Below, piece by piece: positions 7,263 through 16,054 of a stretch of DNA of 44,401 nt (position 1 is its first letter; each line of letters starts with the position of its first letter). The translations under genes and the position numbers were made by a program. A model generated the notes under the pieces. It was not told where the DNA came from and ran no database searches. It saw only the letters and a list, made by a program, of their open reading frames with translations. Source of the stretch: an uncultured Rhodospira sp. (GTDB lineage: Bacteria; Pseudomonadota; Alphaproteobacteria; Rhodospirillales; Rhodospirillaceae); assembly GCF_937138205.1 (NCBI RefSeq), contig NZ_CAKZOT010000098.1, positions 1-44,401 of the forward strand, written 5' to 3'.

Positions 7263-9455
7263 ATGACACGGTTCCGGCCCCAACAGCCTCCCCGCGCCGT
7301 CGCCGCGCCTTGGACCGCCCCGGGGACCGGCGCGCTCGACGGACGCGCGACGGCCCGCTGGCTGGTGGCGACGCTGGAGGCCGAACGCACGCGCTGGCCG
7401 CTGTGGCTGCCGGTGGCGCTGGCCCTGGGCATCGCCGCCTACTTCGCCTTGCCCCAGGAGCCGCCGCGCCTGGCGGGGGCGGGTTTGGCCGGAGCGTGCC
7501 TGCTGCTGGTGCTGGTGGCGCGGCGCGCCGCCTGGGTTACGGCCCTGCTGATGGCCCTGGTGGCCGGCACGGTGGGCTTCGTCGTCGCCCAGGAACGCGC
7601 CCACGCTGTGGCGGCGCCGGTGCTGACAGAACGACTCGGGCCGATCGAGACCGCCGGCCGCGTCGTACTGGTCGAGGCGCGCCCCAGGGGCCACCGCGTC
7701 ACCCTGGCGGACGTGACCCTGCGCGGCCGGCCGCCCGCGCAAACCCCGGCCCGGGTGCGCGTCACACAGATGCGCGGCCCGCCGCCGGTGCCGGGGGCGT
7801 GGGTTTCGACACGCGCCATTCTCTCGCCGCCGCCGCGTCCGGCGGCGCCGGGCGCCTATCAGTTCCCGCGCCGGGCGTGGTTCGAGCGCCTGGGCGCGGT
7901 CGGATTCGCCGTCGGTGACTGGGCGCCGCGCGACCTGGTGCCGGCCCCAACCCTGGGCCAGCGGCTGGCGGCGGTGCGCGAGCGCGTGCGTTTGGCCGTG
8001 GCCGAGCGGATGCGCGCCGGGCTGCCGGGCGAGACCGGCGCCCTGGCCGCCGCGCTGTCGACGGGCGACCGGGGCGGCGTGCCCGAGCCGGTGCTGGAGG
8101 CGTTCCGGGTCTCCGGGCTGGCGCACCTGTTGGCCATCTCCGGCCTGCACATGTCGATGATCGCCGCCCTGATGTTTGCCGGCGCGCGAGGCCTGTTGGC
8201 GGCGGTGCCGGCCCTGGCCGCGCGCTGGGACCTGAAGAAGCCCTGCGCCGTGCTGGCGCTGGCGGGGACGGCCGTCTACCTGATGCTGGCCGGGGCCACG
8301 GTGCCGACGCAACGGGCATTTCTGATGACCGGGCTTGTGTTGGTGGCGGTGCTGGTCAGCCGGGTGGCCATCTCACCCCGGCTGGTGGCCTGGGCGGCGG
8401 TGGCGGTGCTGCTGACACAGCCGCAGGCGCTGCTGGGGCCGTCGTTTCAAATGTCGTTCGCCGCCGTGCTGGCGCTGGTCGCCACCTGGGAACTGGCCGC
8501 GCCTCGACTCGCCACCCGGCGCGGCCGCGACGGCCCGTGGCCGGGGCGGATGGCGCGGACGGTGGCGCTCTACCTGGGCGGCGTGCTGCTGACCAGTCTG
8601 GTGGCGGGGATGGCGACCATGCCGTTCGCCGCCTTCCACTTCAACCGCGTGGCCGCCTTCGGGCTGGCGGCGAACATGCTGGCCGTGCCCTTGATGGGAT
8701 TGTGGGTCATGCCCTGGCTGCTGGTGTGCCTGATCCTGCTGCCGCTGGGGCTGGAGGGACTGGCGCTGGCGCCGCTCGGCTGGGGCCTGGCCGCCGTCAC
8801 CGCCGTCGCCGAGACGGTTGCCGGCTGGCCCGGGGCGAGTCGGCTGATCCCGGCGGTGCCCGTCTGGGGACTGGCGGCGGTGGCGCTGGGCGGGGTCTGG
8901 TTGTGCCTGTGGCGGCGGCCGTGGCGCCTGTTGGGCGTGGCCGGCATCGTCGCCGGACTGGCCAGCCCGTGGACCCAGCCGCTGCCTGACCTGATCGTCA
9001 ACGAGGACGGCGGGTTGTTGGCCGCGCGGGCGGGGGACGGCGGCCTGATCCTTTCGCCGGGGCGAGCGGACGGCTTCGCTCGGGAGGTCTGGGCGGCCCG
9101 CTTTGGCGGAGCCGGCGGCGAGTCGTGGCCGGCGCCCGGTGCCGCGACGGCGGACGACCGCCTGCGCTGCGATCCCCGGGGGTGCCTGCTGGCGCGGGGC
9201 GGTGTGGTGGTGGCGCTGGCCTGGCACCGCGCCGCCCTGGCCGAGGACTGTGCGCGGGCGGACGTTGTGATTACGCCCTTGCCGGCGCCGGACGGATGCG
9301 ACGGACCCCGGCGGGTCATCGACCGCGCGGCGCTGGCGCGCGACGGCGCCCACGCGCTGTGGCTGGCCGACGGCCGGGCTCGGATCGAAACGGTGGCGGC
9401 GGGAGAGGGGCGTCGGCTGTGGTCCGGCGCGGCCGAGGAGCAGGACCGCCGGTGA
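7263..9455 (+). CDS. comEC: ComEC/Rec2 family DNA-uptake channel protein
   Basis: 730-residue polytopic protein from the ATG at 7263; an upstream in-frame TTG at 7224 is less likely. It has two N-terminal membrane segments, a periplasmic OB-like domain (about residues 115-230, ending AYQFPRRAWFERLGAVGFA), then the competence core with LAISGLHMSMIAALMF, the family signature, and about eight further helices. The final roughly 160 residues are soluble and lack the metal-ligand HxHxDH motif of a full metallo-beta-lactamase domain, which is common in alphaproteobacterial members. The protein would import single-stranded DNA across the inner membrane. No other competence genes are in the window. 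Confidence 0.92.
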   Translation: MTRFRPQQPPRAVAAPWTAPGTGALDGRATARWLVATLEAERTRWPLWLPVALALGIAAYFALPQEPPRLAGAGLAGACLLLVLVARRAAWVTALLMALVAGTVGFVVAQERAHAVAAPVLTERLGPIETAGRVVLVEARPRGHRVTLADVTLRGRPPAQTPARVRVTQMRGPPPVPGAWVSTRAILSPPPRPAAPGAYQFPRRAWFERLGAVGFAVGDWAPRDLVPAPTLGQRLAAVRERVRLAVAERMRAGLPGETGALAAALSTGDRGGVPEPVLEAFRVSGLAHLLAISGLHMSMIAALMFAGARGLLAAVPALAARWDLKKPCAVLALAGTAVYLMLAGATVPTQRAFLMTGLVLVAVLVSRVAISPRLVAWAAVAVLLTQPQALLGPSFQMSFAAVLALVATWELAAPRLATRRGRDGPWPGRMARTVALYLGGVLLTSLVAGMATMPFAAFHFNRVAAFGLAANMLAVPLMGLWVMPWLLVCLILLPLGLEGLALAPLGWGLAAVTAVAETVAGWPGASRLIPAVPVWGLAAVALGGVWLCLWRRPWRLLGVAGIVAGLASPWTQPLPDLIVNEDGGLLAARAGDGGLILSPGRADGFAREVWAARFGGAGGESWPAPGAATADDRLRCDPRGCLLARGGVVVALAWHRAALAEDCARADVVITPLPAPDGCDGPRRVIDRAALARDGAHALWLADGRARIETVAAGEGRRLWSGAAEEQDRR

Positions 9456-9605
9456 TGCCAGCGTGGCGCGTGGCCAGCGGAACCCATTTCCGTTCGGCCT
9501 GCCAGCGGCGGCGCAGTCTCGCCTCCCAGACGCACGACACCGCCCGGCGAAGCTCCACGCTTCCGGACGGTATCGTCGAGTCTGACTCTGCGATCTATCG
9601 ACCCG

Positions 9606-9648
9606 CGAACCGGGCGTGGCGGGGTCAGCCTCCCCGCCCGCCGGTTCG
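9606..9648. terminator. Strong hairpin downstream of antenna genes
   Basis: The arms CGAACCGGGCGTGGCGGGG and CCCCGCCCGCCGGTTCG pair around a short loop directly after the alpha-subunit stop codon on the minus strand. Hairpins in this position stabilise antenna mRNA or terminate transcription. There is no obvious U-run. Confidence 0.6.
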
Positions 9649-9655
9649 GATCGGA

Positions 9656-9853
9656 TCAACCCATCCAGGCGGTGGCGTAACGCTCGCTGCCGAACAGGAT
9701 GGCAAGATGCAGGACAATGCCGAGAATGGACAGGCCGACGAAGGTCACGGCGATGCCTTCGATCGGGCGCACGATCTGCCAGAAGCGCCAGTCTTCATTG
9801 AAGAAATTCGGCACCTCGACCTTCTCATCCTTTTTCAGGCAATTCGGAAGCAT
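9656..9853 (-). CDS. Light-harvesting complex alpha subunit (LH1-like)
   Basis: 65-residue single-helix antenna polypeptide. A charged N-terminus (KKDEKVEVPNFFNED) leads into WRFWQIVRP, the interface motif of LH alpha chains, then a membrane helix with the bacteriochlorophyll-ligating His49 (GIVLHLAIL), then GSERYATAW. The SERY segment resembles the STERF segment of Rhodospirillum-type LH1 alpha, but the Trp expected 11 residues after the His is absent. Tyr lies at +10 and Trp at +14, so pigment hydrogen bonding and absorption may differ. The C-terminus is very short. A GGAG site lies 8 bases before the ATG. The gene follows the beta gene in the usual order, but no pufLM genes follow. Confidence 0.88.
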   Translation of the reverse strand: MLPNCLKKDEKVEVPNFFNEDWRFWQIVRPIEGIAVTFVGLSILGIVLHLAILFGSERYATAWMG

Positions 9854-9930
9854 GTGTATTCTCCGGGATCCGGTGTGATCGTCTTAACGACGGATGCGAT
9901 GGAGCGGTTGGCTCGGCGAGACAGGCGGGA

Positions 9931-10119
9931 TCAGCCGCCGGTCGGGCCGGGGTACCACGGCATCCAGGACCACAGGATGAAGTGCGCGATCAGGCAGATC
10001 GCGAAGAAGATCTGACCGCCACGCTGGAACATGGCGTGGAAGGCCTTCGCCTCCTCATCGGTCAGGCCGGTCCGGTTCAGTTTCTGGTGGCTCACGGCAG
10101 GAGCAGGTTGTTCAGCCAT
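9931..10119 (-). CDS. Light-harvesting complex beta subunit (LH1-like)
   Basis: 62-residue antenna polypeptide. It has a polar N-terminus, the signature LTDEEAKAFHAMF with His28, and a membrane helix ending IAHFILWSWMPWYPGP. His46 is the bacteriochlorophyll ligand, followed by Trp at +4, +6 and +9. The W-x-W-x-P-W-x-PGP ending is LH1 (PufB)-like rather than LH2-like. GAGGGG is well spaced for the ATG at 10119 and too close for an in-frame ATG at 10128, so the former is chosen. The alpha gene follows after 77 bases. The subunits would assemble as alpha-beta rings in the photosynthetic membrane. Confidence 0.9.
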   Translation of the reverse strand: MAEQPAPAVSHQKLNRTGLTDEEAKAFHAMFQRGGQIFFAICLIAHFILWSWMPWYPGPTGG

Positions 10120-10323
10120 TACACTCATCCCCTCAGCAAGGATTGATCCTCAATCCGACCAGGATTGTCCTGAACCACGGCCCCGCGCCACGGAGCCATG
10201 GTTGCGCCACACGGGCATCCCGTCCACTGTCGTCGGCCAGCCTTTGCCCGGCCGTGGCCAAGAGCCCACGGACCGAAGCCGACGCGCCCGGAATGCCCGC
10301 TGCATCCCCACACTCTGTTGATC

Positions 10324-10352
10324 GTTTTCGCCCATCGGCGGCGGAGTGTCAA
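10324..10352 (-). promoter_or_regulatory. Candidate promoter of antenna operon
   Basis: On the minus strand TTGACA (10352-10347) is a perfect -35 box. With a 17-base spacer the -10 position reads GAAAAC, a weak match. It lies about 205 bases before the beta-subunit start and 20 bases downstream of the PpsR-like palindrome. Confidence 0.45.
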
Positions 10353-10371
10353 CATTGGTTTTCGTTGCGCT

Positions 10372-10389
10372 TGTCATTCTGGATTGACA
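10372..10389. promoter_or_regulatory. PpsR/CrtJ-type operator (TGT-N12-ACA)
   Basis: TGTCATTCTGGATTGACA is a perfect TGT-N12-ACA palindrome, the consensus of the PpsR/CrtJ repressor that controls photosynthesis genes in purple bacteria. It lies 250 bases upstream of the antenna beta gene. I see only one perfect copy; PpsR usually binds two sites. Confidence 0.55.
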
Positions 10390-10827
10390 CCGACCCCGCA
10401 GCCGAGGCGCGCCGCCAGGACCGGGCATCGCGGGCGCGCCGTCGCGGCGCATGGCGCAACCCATGGGAGCATAACGGGCCGCGCAAATCTCCACGCGACC
10501 GGAAAGCCCCTCGCCGAGTCGTCCGCGCCCCCGATGCGCTGGCCGGCGTGGATTAACAATTCTTCATGTGCCGGACGGCCCGACGTTAGGGGCACCCGCC
10601 CATTCTCAAGGGGTCGCGGGTCATCGGCTTTTCCACGGTGGTTCGGTGCCTCCTCCGACACGGACCCACCGGGCGCCTTCAGCTGGCACCCATGCAGCGA
10701 TCACCGGTTTTTCGTCACCACGTTCCTCCCGCCTTCCGCCACCTCCATGACCGATCACACAGCCGGCGGCGCGCGCCACTCGCGCCGCCGGTTCGAGTCT
10801 GGGGTTGTGCTTCTCTGGGCCTGTGCC

Positions 10828-13515
10828 TCACGTCTCCGCCAGCATGGTCTTCACGGTTTCGGCCAACAGCTTGAGGCTGAACGGCTTCGGCAGGAAGGCG
10901 ATGTGCGGCTGCTCCAGGATGTCGCCGCGCGCGGCGTCCTCCGAATAGCCCGAGATGATGATCACCCGCAGGTCGGGGCGCCGCTCACGGGCGCGGCGCG
11001 CCAGAGTGGCGCCATCGATCCCGGGCATGACCATATCCGTGATGAGCAGGGACAGCGGCTGCGGGTCGTTCAGCATGTCCAGCGCCTGTTCCCCGGCGTG
11101 GGCCTCCAGCACCGTATAGCCCTTGTTGCGCAAGGCGCGGGCGGCGAAGGTGCGCACCGGGTCCTCGTCCTCGACCAACAGAATCGTACCGGCACCCGAG
11201 AGGTCCTCCACCTCACCGCCGGCGGCTCGCGGTGGTTCGTCCTCCTCCGATGAGCGATCCGGCGGCTCCGGCCTGGGCGGCGGCGGGGCTATCGCCGGAC
11301 GCGTATCCTCGGCCGACCAGCGCGGCAGGTGGATGGTGAAGCTCGTGCCGCGTCCCGGGTTCGACTCCACATCGATGAAGCCCCCGGTCTGGCGCAGGAT
11401 GCCGTACACGGTGGACAGACCCAGGCCGGTGCCGGCGGCCGCCCCGCCCTTGGTGGTGAAGAACGGTTCGAAGATGCGGGCCAGGTTCTCGTCCTCGATG
11501 CCCTTGCCTGTGTCGCGCACCTCGATAACCACGTACTCGCCGGCCGGCATGGTCTCGACCCCCCGGTCGACCGGCTTGTCCAGCACGCCGCGCCGGGTGG
11601 CTATGGTCAGGGCACCGCCGTCCGGCATGGCGTCGCGCGCATTGACCGCCAGGTTGATGATCACCTGGTCGAACTGGCCGGGGTCGGCGCGCACGAAATC
11701 CACATCGCGGCCGTGCAGCAGGCGGAACTGGATGGTCTCGCCCAGCAGGCGGCGCAGCAGGTGCGACAGTTCCGACAGGGCGGCGCCGACGTCGAGCCGG
11801 CGCGGCTGCAAGGGCTGGCGGCGCGAGAACGCCAGCAACTGGCGCACCAGGTTGGCGGCCCGGTTGGCATTCTGGCGGATCTGCATGATGTCGGCGAACG
11901 AGGGATCGCCGGTACCGTGCCGCTGCAGCAAAAGGTCGCTGTAGCCGATCATGGCGGTCAGAAGGTTGTTGAAGTCGTGCGCCACGCCGCCCGCGAGCTG
12001 CCCCATGGCCTGCATTTTCTGCGCCTGAGCGAACTGGCGTTCCAGGCTGCGCTGCTCGCTGGTGTCGATCAGGTGGGCAATGACGCCTTCCACGACGGGA
12101 CCGTTGCCCAGGCCTGCCCTGCCCTGGGGGCCACCGCCGCCCTTGCCGCCCATGGGACCAAGGAACATGGAGGCGGTCACGGGACCGAATTCGCCGTCGC
12201 GATCGGCCGCATCGGGCGGGGCCAGGCTGATATCGATCTGCCGGCCTCGGCTGGACGCGCCGCGCAACACCTGATCGACCGCCGTGCCAACCCGCGCCCG
12301 GTCCGACGGCGCCGCCAGGGCCTCCAGCGACTGGTCGAGCAACTGGTCGCGGGCTTGGCCCAGCATCACCTCCAGCGCCCGGTTGCAGTCGGTCAGGCGG
12401 CCGTCGGGATCGGTCAGGGCGATGCCCACCGGCGCGCCGTCGAACAGCCAGCGGAACATGCGGTCCCAGCGCCAGGGGCCGATTCCGTCCTGGCCGGTGG
12501 CGGCCGGCGGCGCCTCGATGGCGTCGCGCATCACCACCGTCCGGGTGAGCAGTTCCCCCGCGTCGTCGTGCGACACCTGGCTGACCAGGGCCGAGAAGCG
12601 CCGGCCGGTGGCGGAGACGAAGCGCACCTCGCCGCGCCAGTCGCCGTCCTGCAGCGGCGGCACGCCGCCTTCAACGAGATCCGCGAGCGGCGCGGCGCGC
12701 AGGGACTCCGGCGTCCGGTCCAGCCATCGAGCCATGCGCTGGTTGACGAACCGCAGGCGGCCGTCGGTGTCGGCCGAATACAGCCCCACCGGCAGGTAGT
12801 ACAGAAAGTCCGACAGGCTCTCCCGCTCGCGCGTCAGCACCTCGTCGATGGCGCGCCGGGCGGTGACGTCGCGGGCCTGCCACAGGCGCGGCCAGCGGCT
12901 GGCGGCGTCCGAGCCGGCGCCCGCGTCCCCAGGGGGCGCCACGATTCGCAGCGAGACGTCCCACCACTCGGGTTCCTGCAGGGCGGGATTCGGCGGACCG
13001 GCCGGGTCCTCCTCCCGGTCGGGCCGAAGGGCCAGGGTGAGGCGCTCAACGTACCCCGCCGCGCCCGCGGCGGCGAGGCGGTCGAGCCGGCTCGCGCCGT
13101 CCTCCAGGCCGACGAACCCGCGCGGATCGTACAAGCGGGCGCGCAGGTCGGCGGGCGGATCGAGCGTCGGCCACAGGGCGCGGGCGGCGGCGTTGGCCAA
13201 CAGAACCGAACCGTCGCAATCGAGTACCAGGCGCGCCTCGGCCTCCGCCTCCAGCATGTCGCTCAGCACGCCGACGATCGCGGCCTCGCGGTTGTGCCGG
13301 GCCAGCGCCTGCAGCACGCCGGCCGCCGACAGCCCGAGCAGGGTGATACCGATACCGGCCAGGCCCGGCGCCACCACGGGCGCCAGGGTGGGGTAGACGG
13401 CCCAGACCGCCGGATGCCCGGCCACCACGGCGGCCACCACAAGCAGGCCGCCAGCCACCAGGCCCCAGACGGACCAAGCCTCAATGAAACGCGGTTTTGC
13501 GGAGACGCATGACAT
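10828..13515 (-). CDS. cckA: CckA-type hybrid sensor histidine kinase
   Basis: 895-residue hybrid kinase. Two membrane helices (about 14-33 and 45-68) are followed by PAS-like regions (about 92-220, 232-335 and 352-485) and a HisKA domain with phospho-acceptor His513 in GGVAHDFNNLLTAMIGYSD. Next come an HATPase with NLAVNARDAMPDGG, DTGKGI and GTGLGLSTVYG, a Pro/acidic linker, and a C-terminal receiver with Asp827 (LLITDMVMPGIDG). The architecture, the HDFNNLL box and the position directly after flhB match CckA, which phosphorylates ChpT and CtrA to control cell cycle and motility in alphaproteobacteria. GAGGTG precedes the ATG inside the flhB 3' end; the 35-base overlap suggests translational coupling. 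Confidence 0.88.
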   Translation of the reverse strand: MSCVSAKPRFIEAWSVWGLVAGGLLVVAAVVAGHPAVWAVYPTLAPVVAPGLAGIGITLLGLSAAGVLQALARHNREAAIVGVLSDMLEAEAEARLVLDCDGSVLLANAAARALWPTLDPPADLRARLYDPRGFVGLEDGASRLDRLAAAGAAGYVERLTLALRPDREEDPAGPPNPALQEPEWWDVSLRIVAPPGDAGAGSDAASRWPRLWQARDVTARRAIDEVLTRERESLSDFLYYLPVGLYSADTDGRLRFVNQRMARWLDRTPESLRAAPLADLVEGGVPPLQDGDWRGEVRFVSATGRRFSALVSQVSHDDAGELLTRTVVMRDAIEAPPAATGQDGIGPWRWDRMFRWLFDGAPVGIALTDPDGRLTDCNRALEVMLGQARDQLLDQSLEALAAPSDRARVGTAVDQVLRGASSRGRQIDISLAPPDAADRDGEFGPVTASMFLGPMGGKGGGGPQGRAGLGNGPVVEGVIAHLIDTSEQRSLERQFAQAQKMQAMGQLAGGVAHDFNNLLTAMIGYSDLLLQRHGTGDPSFADIMQIRQNANRAANLVRQLLAFSRRQPLQPRRLDVGAALSELSHLLRRLLGETIQFRLLHGRDVDFVRADPGQFDQVIINLAVNARDAMPDGGALTIATRRGVLDKPVDRGVETMPAGEYVVIEVRDTGKGIEDENLARIFEPFFTTKGGAAAGTGLGLSTVYGILRQTGGFIDVESNPGRGTSFTIHLPRWSAEDTRPAIAPPPPRPEPPDRSSEEDEPPRAAGGEVEDLSGAGTILLVEDEDPVRTFAARALRNKGYTVLEAHAGEQALDMLNDPQPLSLLITDMVMPGIDGATLARRARERRPDLRVIIISGYSEDAARGDILEQPHIAFLPKPFSLKLLAETVKTMLAET

Positions 13516-14554
13516 ACCCGATCACCTCAGCCACCGCCTGATAATGCTCGGGTGGGATTTCCTGGTCCAGGTCCACGGTGGCATAAAGCGCGCGCGCCAG
13601 CGGCGGATTCTCCACCAGGGGGACCTCGTGCTCTTCCGCCACGTCGCGAATCCGCAAGGCCAGGTGGTCTTGTCCCTTGGCCACCAGGCGTGGCGCGGCC
13701 ATGGTCTCCATGTCGTATTTCAGGGCGACGGCGTAGTGGGTCGGGTTGGTGACCACCACATCGGCCTCCGGAACCGCCTGCATCATGCGCTGGCGCGCCC
13801 GCTCGGCCCGCAGGCTGCGGATACGGGCCTTGACCTGGGGGTCGCCCTCGGTGGTCTTGTGCTCGTCCTTGACCTCCTGCTTGGTCATGCGCAGGTCTTC
13901 GGTGTGCTTGTAGCGTGTGTAGACTAGGTCGATCAGGGCCACCACGACCATGAACAGCAGCACGCCGATCAACAGCGCGATCAGCGCCTCGTGCAGGTCG
14001 TTCAGGCTGGCCAGGATGTCCTGATCGACGAACCGCTGGGGCGACGTGATGACGGGCCGCAGCACCACGTAGGCGAGGGCGGCCACCACCCCCAGCTTGA
14101 ACAGCCCCTTGACCGTTTCCAGCAACTGCTTGATCGAGAAGATGCGCTTGAAGCCCTTCAGCGGCGAGATCTTGTCCAGTTTCGGCGTCAATGGCTTGGT
14201 CGTGATCAGCAGCCCCACCTGGCCGACCTGGGCCACCAGGCCCATGACCAGAAAGATCGCCATCGGCAAGGCCACGTAGGGCAGGATTGCCATGACCGAT
14301 TCGGCCAAGCCAACGCCCATGCCGCCGTGCTCCAGCGGAAACAGGTGGGCCTTGCCCAGGAACCCCGCCAGACGCACGGTGATCCCCTCGGCGGCCCAGG
14401 GCAACAGCGCCATGACGAACAGGGTCGCGCCCAGCAGGACCGCGAAGCTGCCGATTTCGCGGGAGTTGGCGACGTTGCCCTCCTTGCGGGCCTCGTTCCT
14501 GCGTTTCGGCGTCGGGTCTTCTGTTTTCGATGCCTTGTCGTCGTCCTCGGCCAC
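13481..14554 (-). CDS. flhB: Flagellar type III export protein FlhB
   Basis: 357-residue export-gate protein. It has a charged N-terminus with the conserved DPTPKRRNEARKEG, four membrane segments (about 34-55, 88-115, 150-170 and 190-212), a cytoplasmic linker, and the autocleavage site N270-PTH in VVTNPTHYAVALKYD. The C-terminal domain keeps PLARALYATVDLDQEIPPEHYQAVAEVI. FlhB switches substrate from rod/hook to filament type after cleavage at N-PTH. The gene follows fliR by 17 bases and overlaps the start of the histidine kinase gene. Confidence 0.97.
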   Translation of the reverse strand: MAEDDDKASKTEDPTPKRRNEARKEGNVANSREIGSFAVLLGATLFVMALLPWAAEGITVRLAGFLGKAHLFPLEHGGMGVGLAESVMAILPYVALPMAIFLVMGLVAQVGQVGLLITTKPLTPKLDKISPLKGFKRIFSIKQLLETVKGLFKLGVVAALAYVVLRPVITSPQRFVDQDILASLNDLHEALIALLIGVLLFMVVVALIDLVYTRYKHTEDLRMTKQEVKDEHKTTEGDPQVKARIRSLRAERARQRMMQAVPEADVVVTNPTHYAVALKYDMETMAAPRLVAKGQDHLALRIRDVAEEHEVPLVENPPLARALYATVDLDQEIPPEHYQAVAEVIGYVMRLRKTAFH

Positions 14555-14571
14555 CGCCGTCCCCTTTTCGC

Positions 14572-15333
14572 TTAAAAACTGATGAAGGAGTTCAAGCCTT
14601 CCTCGAAATACGACAGGTAGACCAGCATGACCGCCGGCAACGTCAGGAACAGCAGGCCCAAGCCCAACATGATGATCAACGGCAGGCCGACGAAGAACAC
14701 GTTCATCTGCGGCATCAGGCGGGCCATGATGCCCATCGAGACGTAGTAGACGATCGAAAACAGCACCATGGGCGCCGCCAGCTGCCAGCCGACGCGGAAC
14801 GACCGCACCAGGACGTCGGTGCTGTAGGACACGAAATCGCCCAGGGGCGGCAGGACGCCGGGCGGAAACAGGGCGTAACTGTCGACCAGTGCCCGAATGA
14901 TGAGGTGGTGCAGGTTCAGCGCGAACATCAGCACCAGCCCCACCATCATCAGGAACGTGAGGACCAGGGCGCCATGCTGCGCCGACGTGGGGTCGAACGC
15001 CTGCGCGTTCATCAGGCCGCCGGCGAAGCCGATCGCCGTGCCTCCCAGGTGCAGGGCCGCCTGCAGCAGGTGCACCACCAGCGCCAGGAAGGTGCCGATC
15101 AGCACCTCCCCGACAAGCAGCATGACCAGCGCGGTGCCGCTGTCCGGCTCCGGCGGCAGCATGGGCCCCACCAGGGGCGTGATGACCAGGGCGAACGGAA
15201 AGGCAAAGGCCAGGCGCACGCGCGGTGTCACGTACGCGGCCCCGAACCCCGGCAGCAGCATGAACGCAAAGCCCAGCCGGGTGAAGATCAGCATGACGTG
15301 GAACAGGGGCGTCGCGAACAGATCCTCGGCCAT
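14572..15333 (-). CDS. fliR: Flagellar export-gate protein FliR
   Basis: 253-residue polytopic protein of the FliR/SctT family, part of the FliPQR export gate in the centre of the flagellar basal body. Typical features are an early membrane segment with FTRLGFAFMLLPGFGAAYVTPRVRL, the LVGEVLIGTFLALVVHLL region, FAGGLMNAQAFDPTSAQHGA, and late helices with VYYVSMGIMARLMPQMNVFFVGLPL, a strongly conserved stretch. It lies 16 bases after fliQ and 17 before flhB, in standard order. Confidence 0.97.
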   Translation of the reverse strand: MAEDLFATPLFHVMLIFTRLGFAFMLLPGFGAAYVTPRVRLAFAFPFALVITPLVGPMLPPEPDSGTALVMLLVGEVLIGTFLALVVHLLQAALHLGGTAIGFAGGLMNAQAFDPTSAQHGALVLTFLMMVGLVLMFALNLHHLIIRALVDSYALFPPGVLPPLGDFVSYSTDVLVRSFRVGWQLAAPMVLFSIVYYVSMGIMARLMPQMNVFFVGLPLIIMLGLGLLFLTLPAVMLVYLSYFEEGLNSFISF

Positions 15334-15349
15334 GATCGCGCCCTCTTCG

Positions 15350-15616
15350 CTACGCCAGGCTGATCACGATGTCCATCAGCCGCTCGGTCAGTTCGGTCAA
15401 TTGGCGAATCATGAACGGCAACAGGACCAACGTCGCCAGGAAGACGATGATGATCTTCGGCACGAAGACGAGCGTCATTTCCTGGATCTGGGTCAGTGTC
15501 TGGAACAGCGAAATAATCAGACCCACCGTCAGCCCGGCCAGCAGCACCGGCGACACGATCAGCACCATGGTCAGGATGCCGTCGCGGGCGACGTCAATGA
15601 TCTGGGTCTCCTCCAT
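15350..15616 (-). CDS. fliQ: Flagellar export-gate protein FliQ
   Basis: 88-residue protein with two membrane helices, the standard FliQ length. Diagnostic stretches are LIVSPVLLAGLTVGLIISLFQ and the TQIQEMTLVFVPKI segment between the helices. FliQ forms part of the FliP-FliQ-FliR export channel. It lies 70 bases after fliE and directly before fliR in the same operon. Confidence 0.97.
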   Translation of the reverse strand: MEETQIIDVARDGILTMVLIVSPVLLAGLTVGLIISLFQTLTQIQEMTLVFVPKIIIVFLATLVLLPFMIRQLTELTERLMDIVISLA

Positions 15617-15686
15617 AATGGGCTTTCCTGGGGGACCGAATGCAAAGGTGACAGGTGGCGGTTGACGGCCAGCGTCGCGTCCCGAA

Positions 15687-16019
15687 CTAAAGCGGCATCC
15701 GCATGATGGTGTCGTAGGCGCTCACAACCTTGTCGCGGATGGCGACCATCGTCTGCAGCGTCAACTCGGCGCTGTTGACCGCCAACACGACGTCGCGGGC
15801 ATCCGCCTGCCCGGCGATGCCCTGCATACTCATGCGCTCCCCGTGTTCCATGGTCTGGACCGAGGTGTGCATCGCCTGCCGGACCATGCCGGCGAAACTG
15901 GAGGTGTCGCCGGCCGGGTTGGCCGCCGCGGCGCCGACCTCGTGCGGAACAATGTCCCCCGCCTGACGGGCGGACGCCTTGTAGGCGGCGATGGCGCTGG
16001 GAAAACTGATGTCGGGCAT
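15687..16019 (-). CDS. fliE: Flagellar basal-body protein FliE
   Basis: 110-residue protein with the conserved C-terminal half SFAGMVRQAMHTSVQT, ADARDVVLAVNSAELTLQTMVAIRDKVVSAYDTIMRMPL; the ending Y-x-x-(I/V)-M-(R/K)-M-x-(L/V) is typical of FliE. FliE joins the export gate and MS-ring to the proximal rod. It follows flgC by 35 bases. Confidence 0.96.
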   Translation of the reverse strand: MPDISFPSAIAAYKASARQAGDIVPHEVGAAAANPAGDTSSFAGMVRQAMHTSVQTMEHGERMSMQGIAGQADARDVVLAVNSAELTLQTMVAIRDKVVSAYDTIMRMPL

Positions 16020-16054
16020 TCCGTGCTGTCCTGTTCAGATCGTCGCGCCCGCCG

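Larger units (their letters stand above)
10129..10827. other. 699-bp intergenic region upstream of antenna genes
   Basis: No convincing coding sequence on either strand. It holds the candidate antenna promoter (10324-10352) and the PpsR-like palindrome (10372-10389). The part near 10560-10827 shows nothing I can assign beyond the end of the histidine kinase gene. Confidence 0.6.

Noticed and set aside
9656-10119. Peripheral LH2 (pucBA) assignment
   Set aside because: The beta subunit ends in W-x-W-x-P-W-x-PGP and alpha has SERY after the helix, both LH1-like; no pucC is present. Still possible as a peripheral antenna in function.
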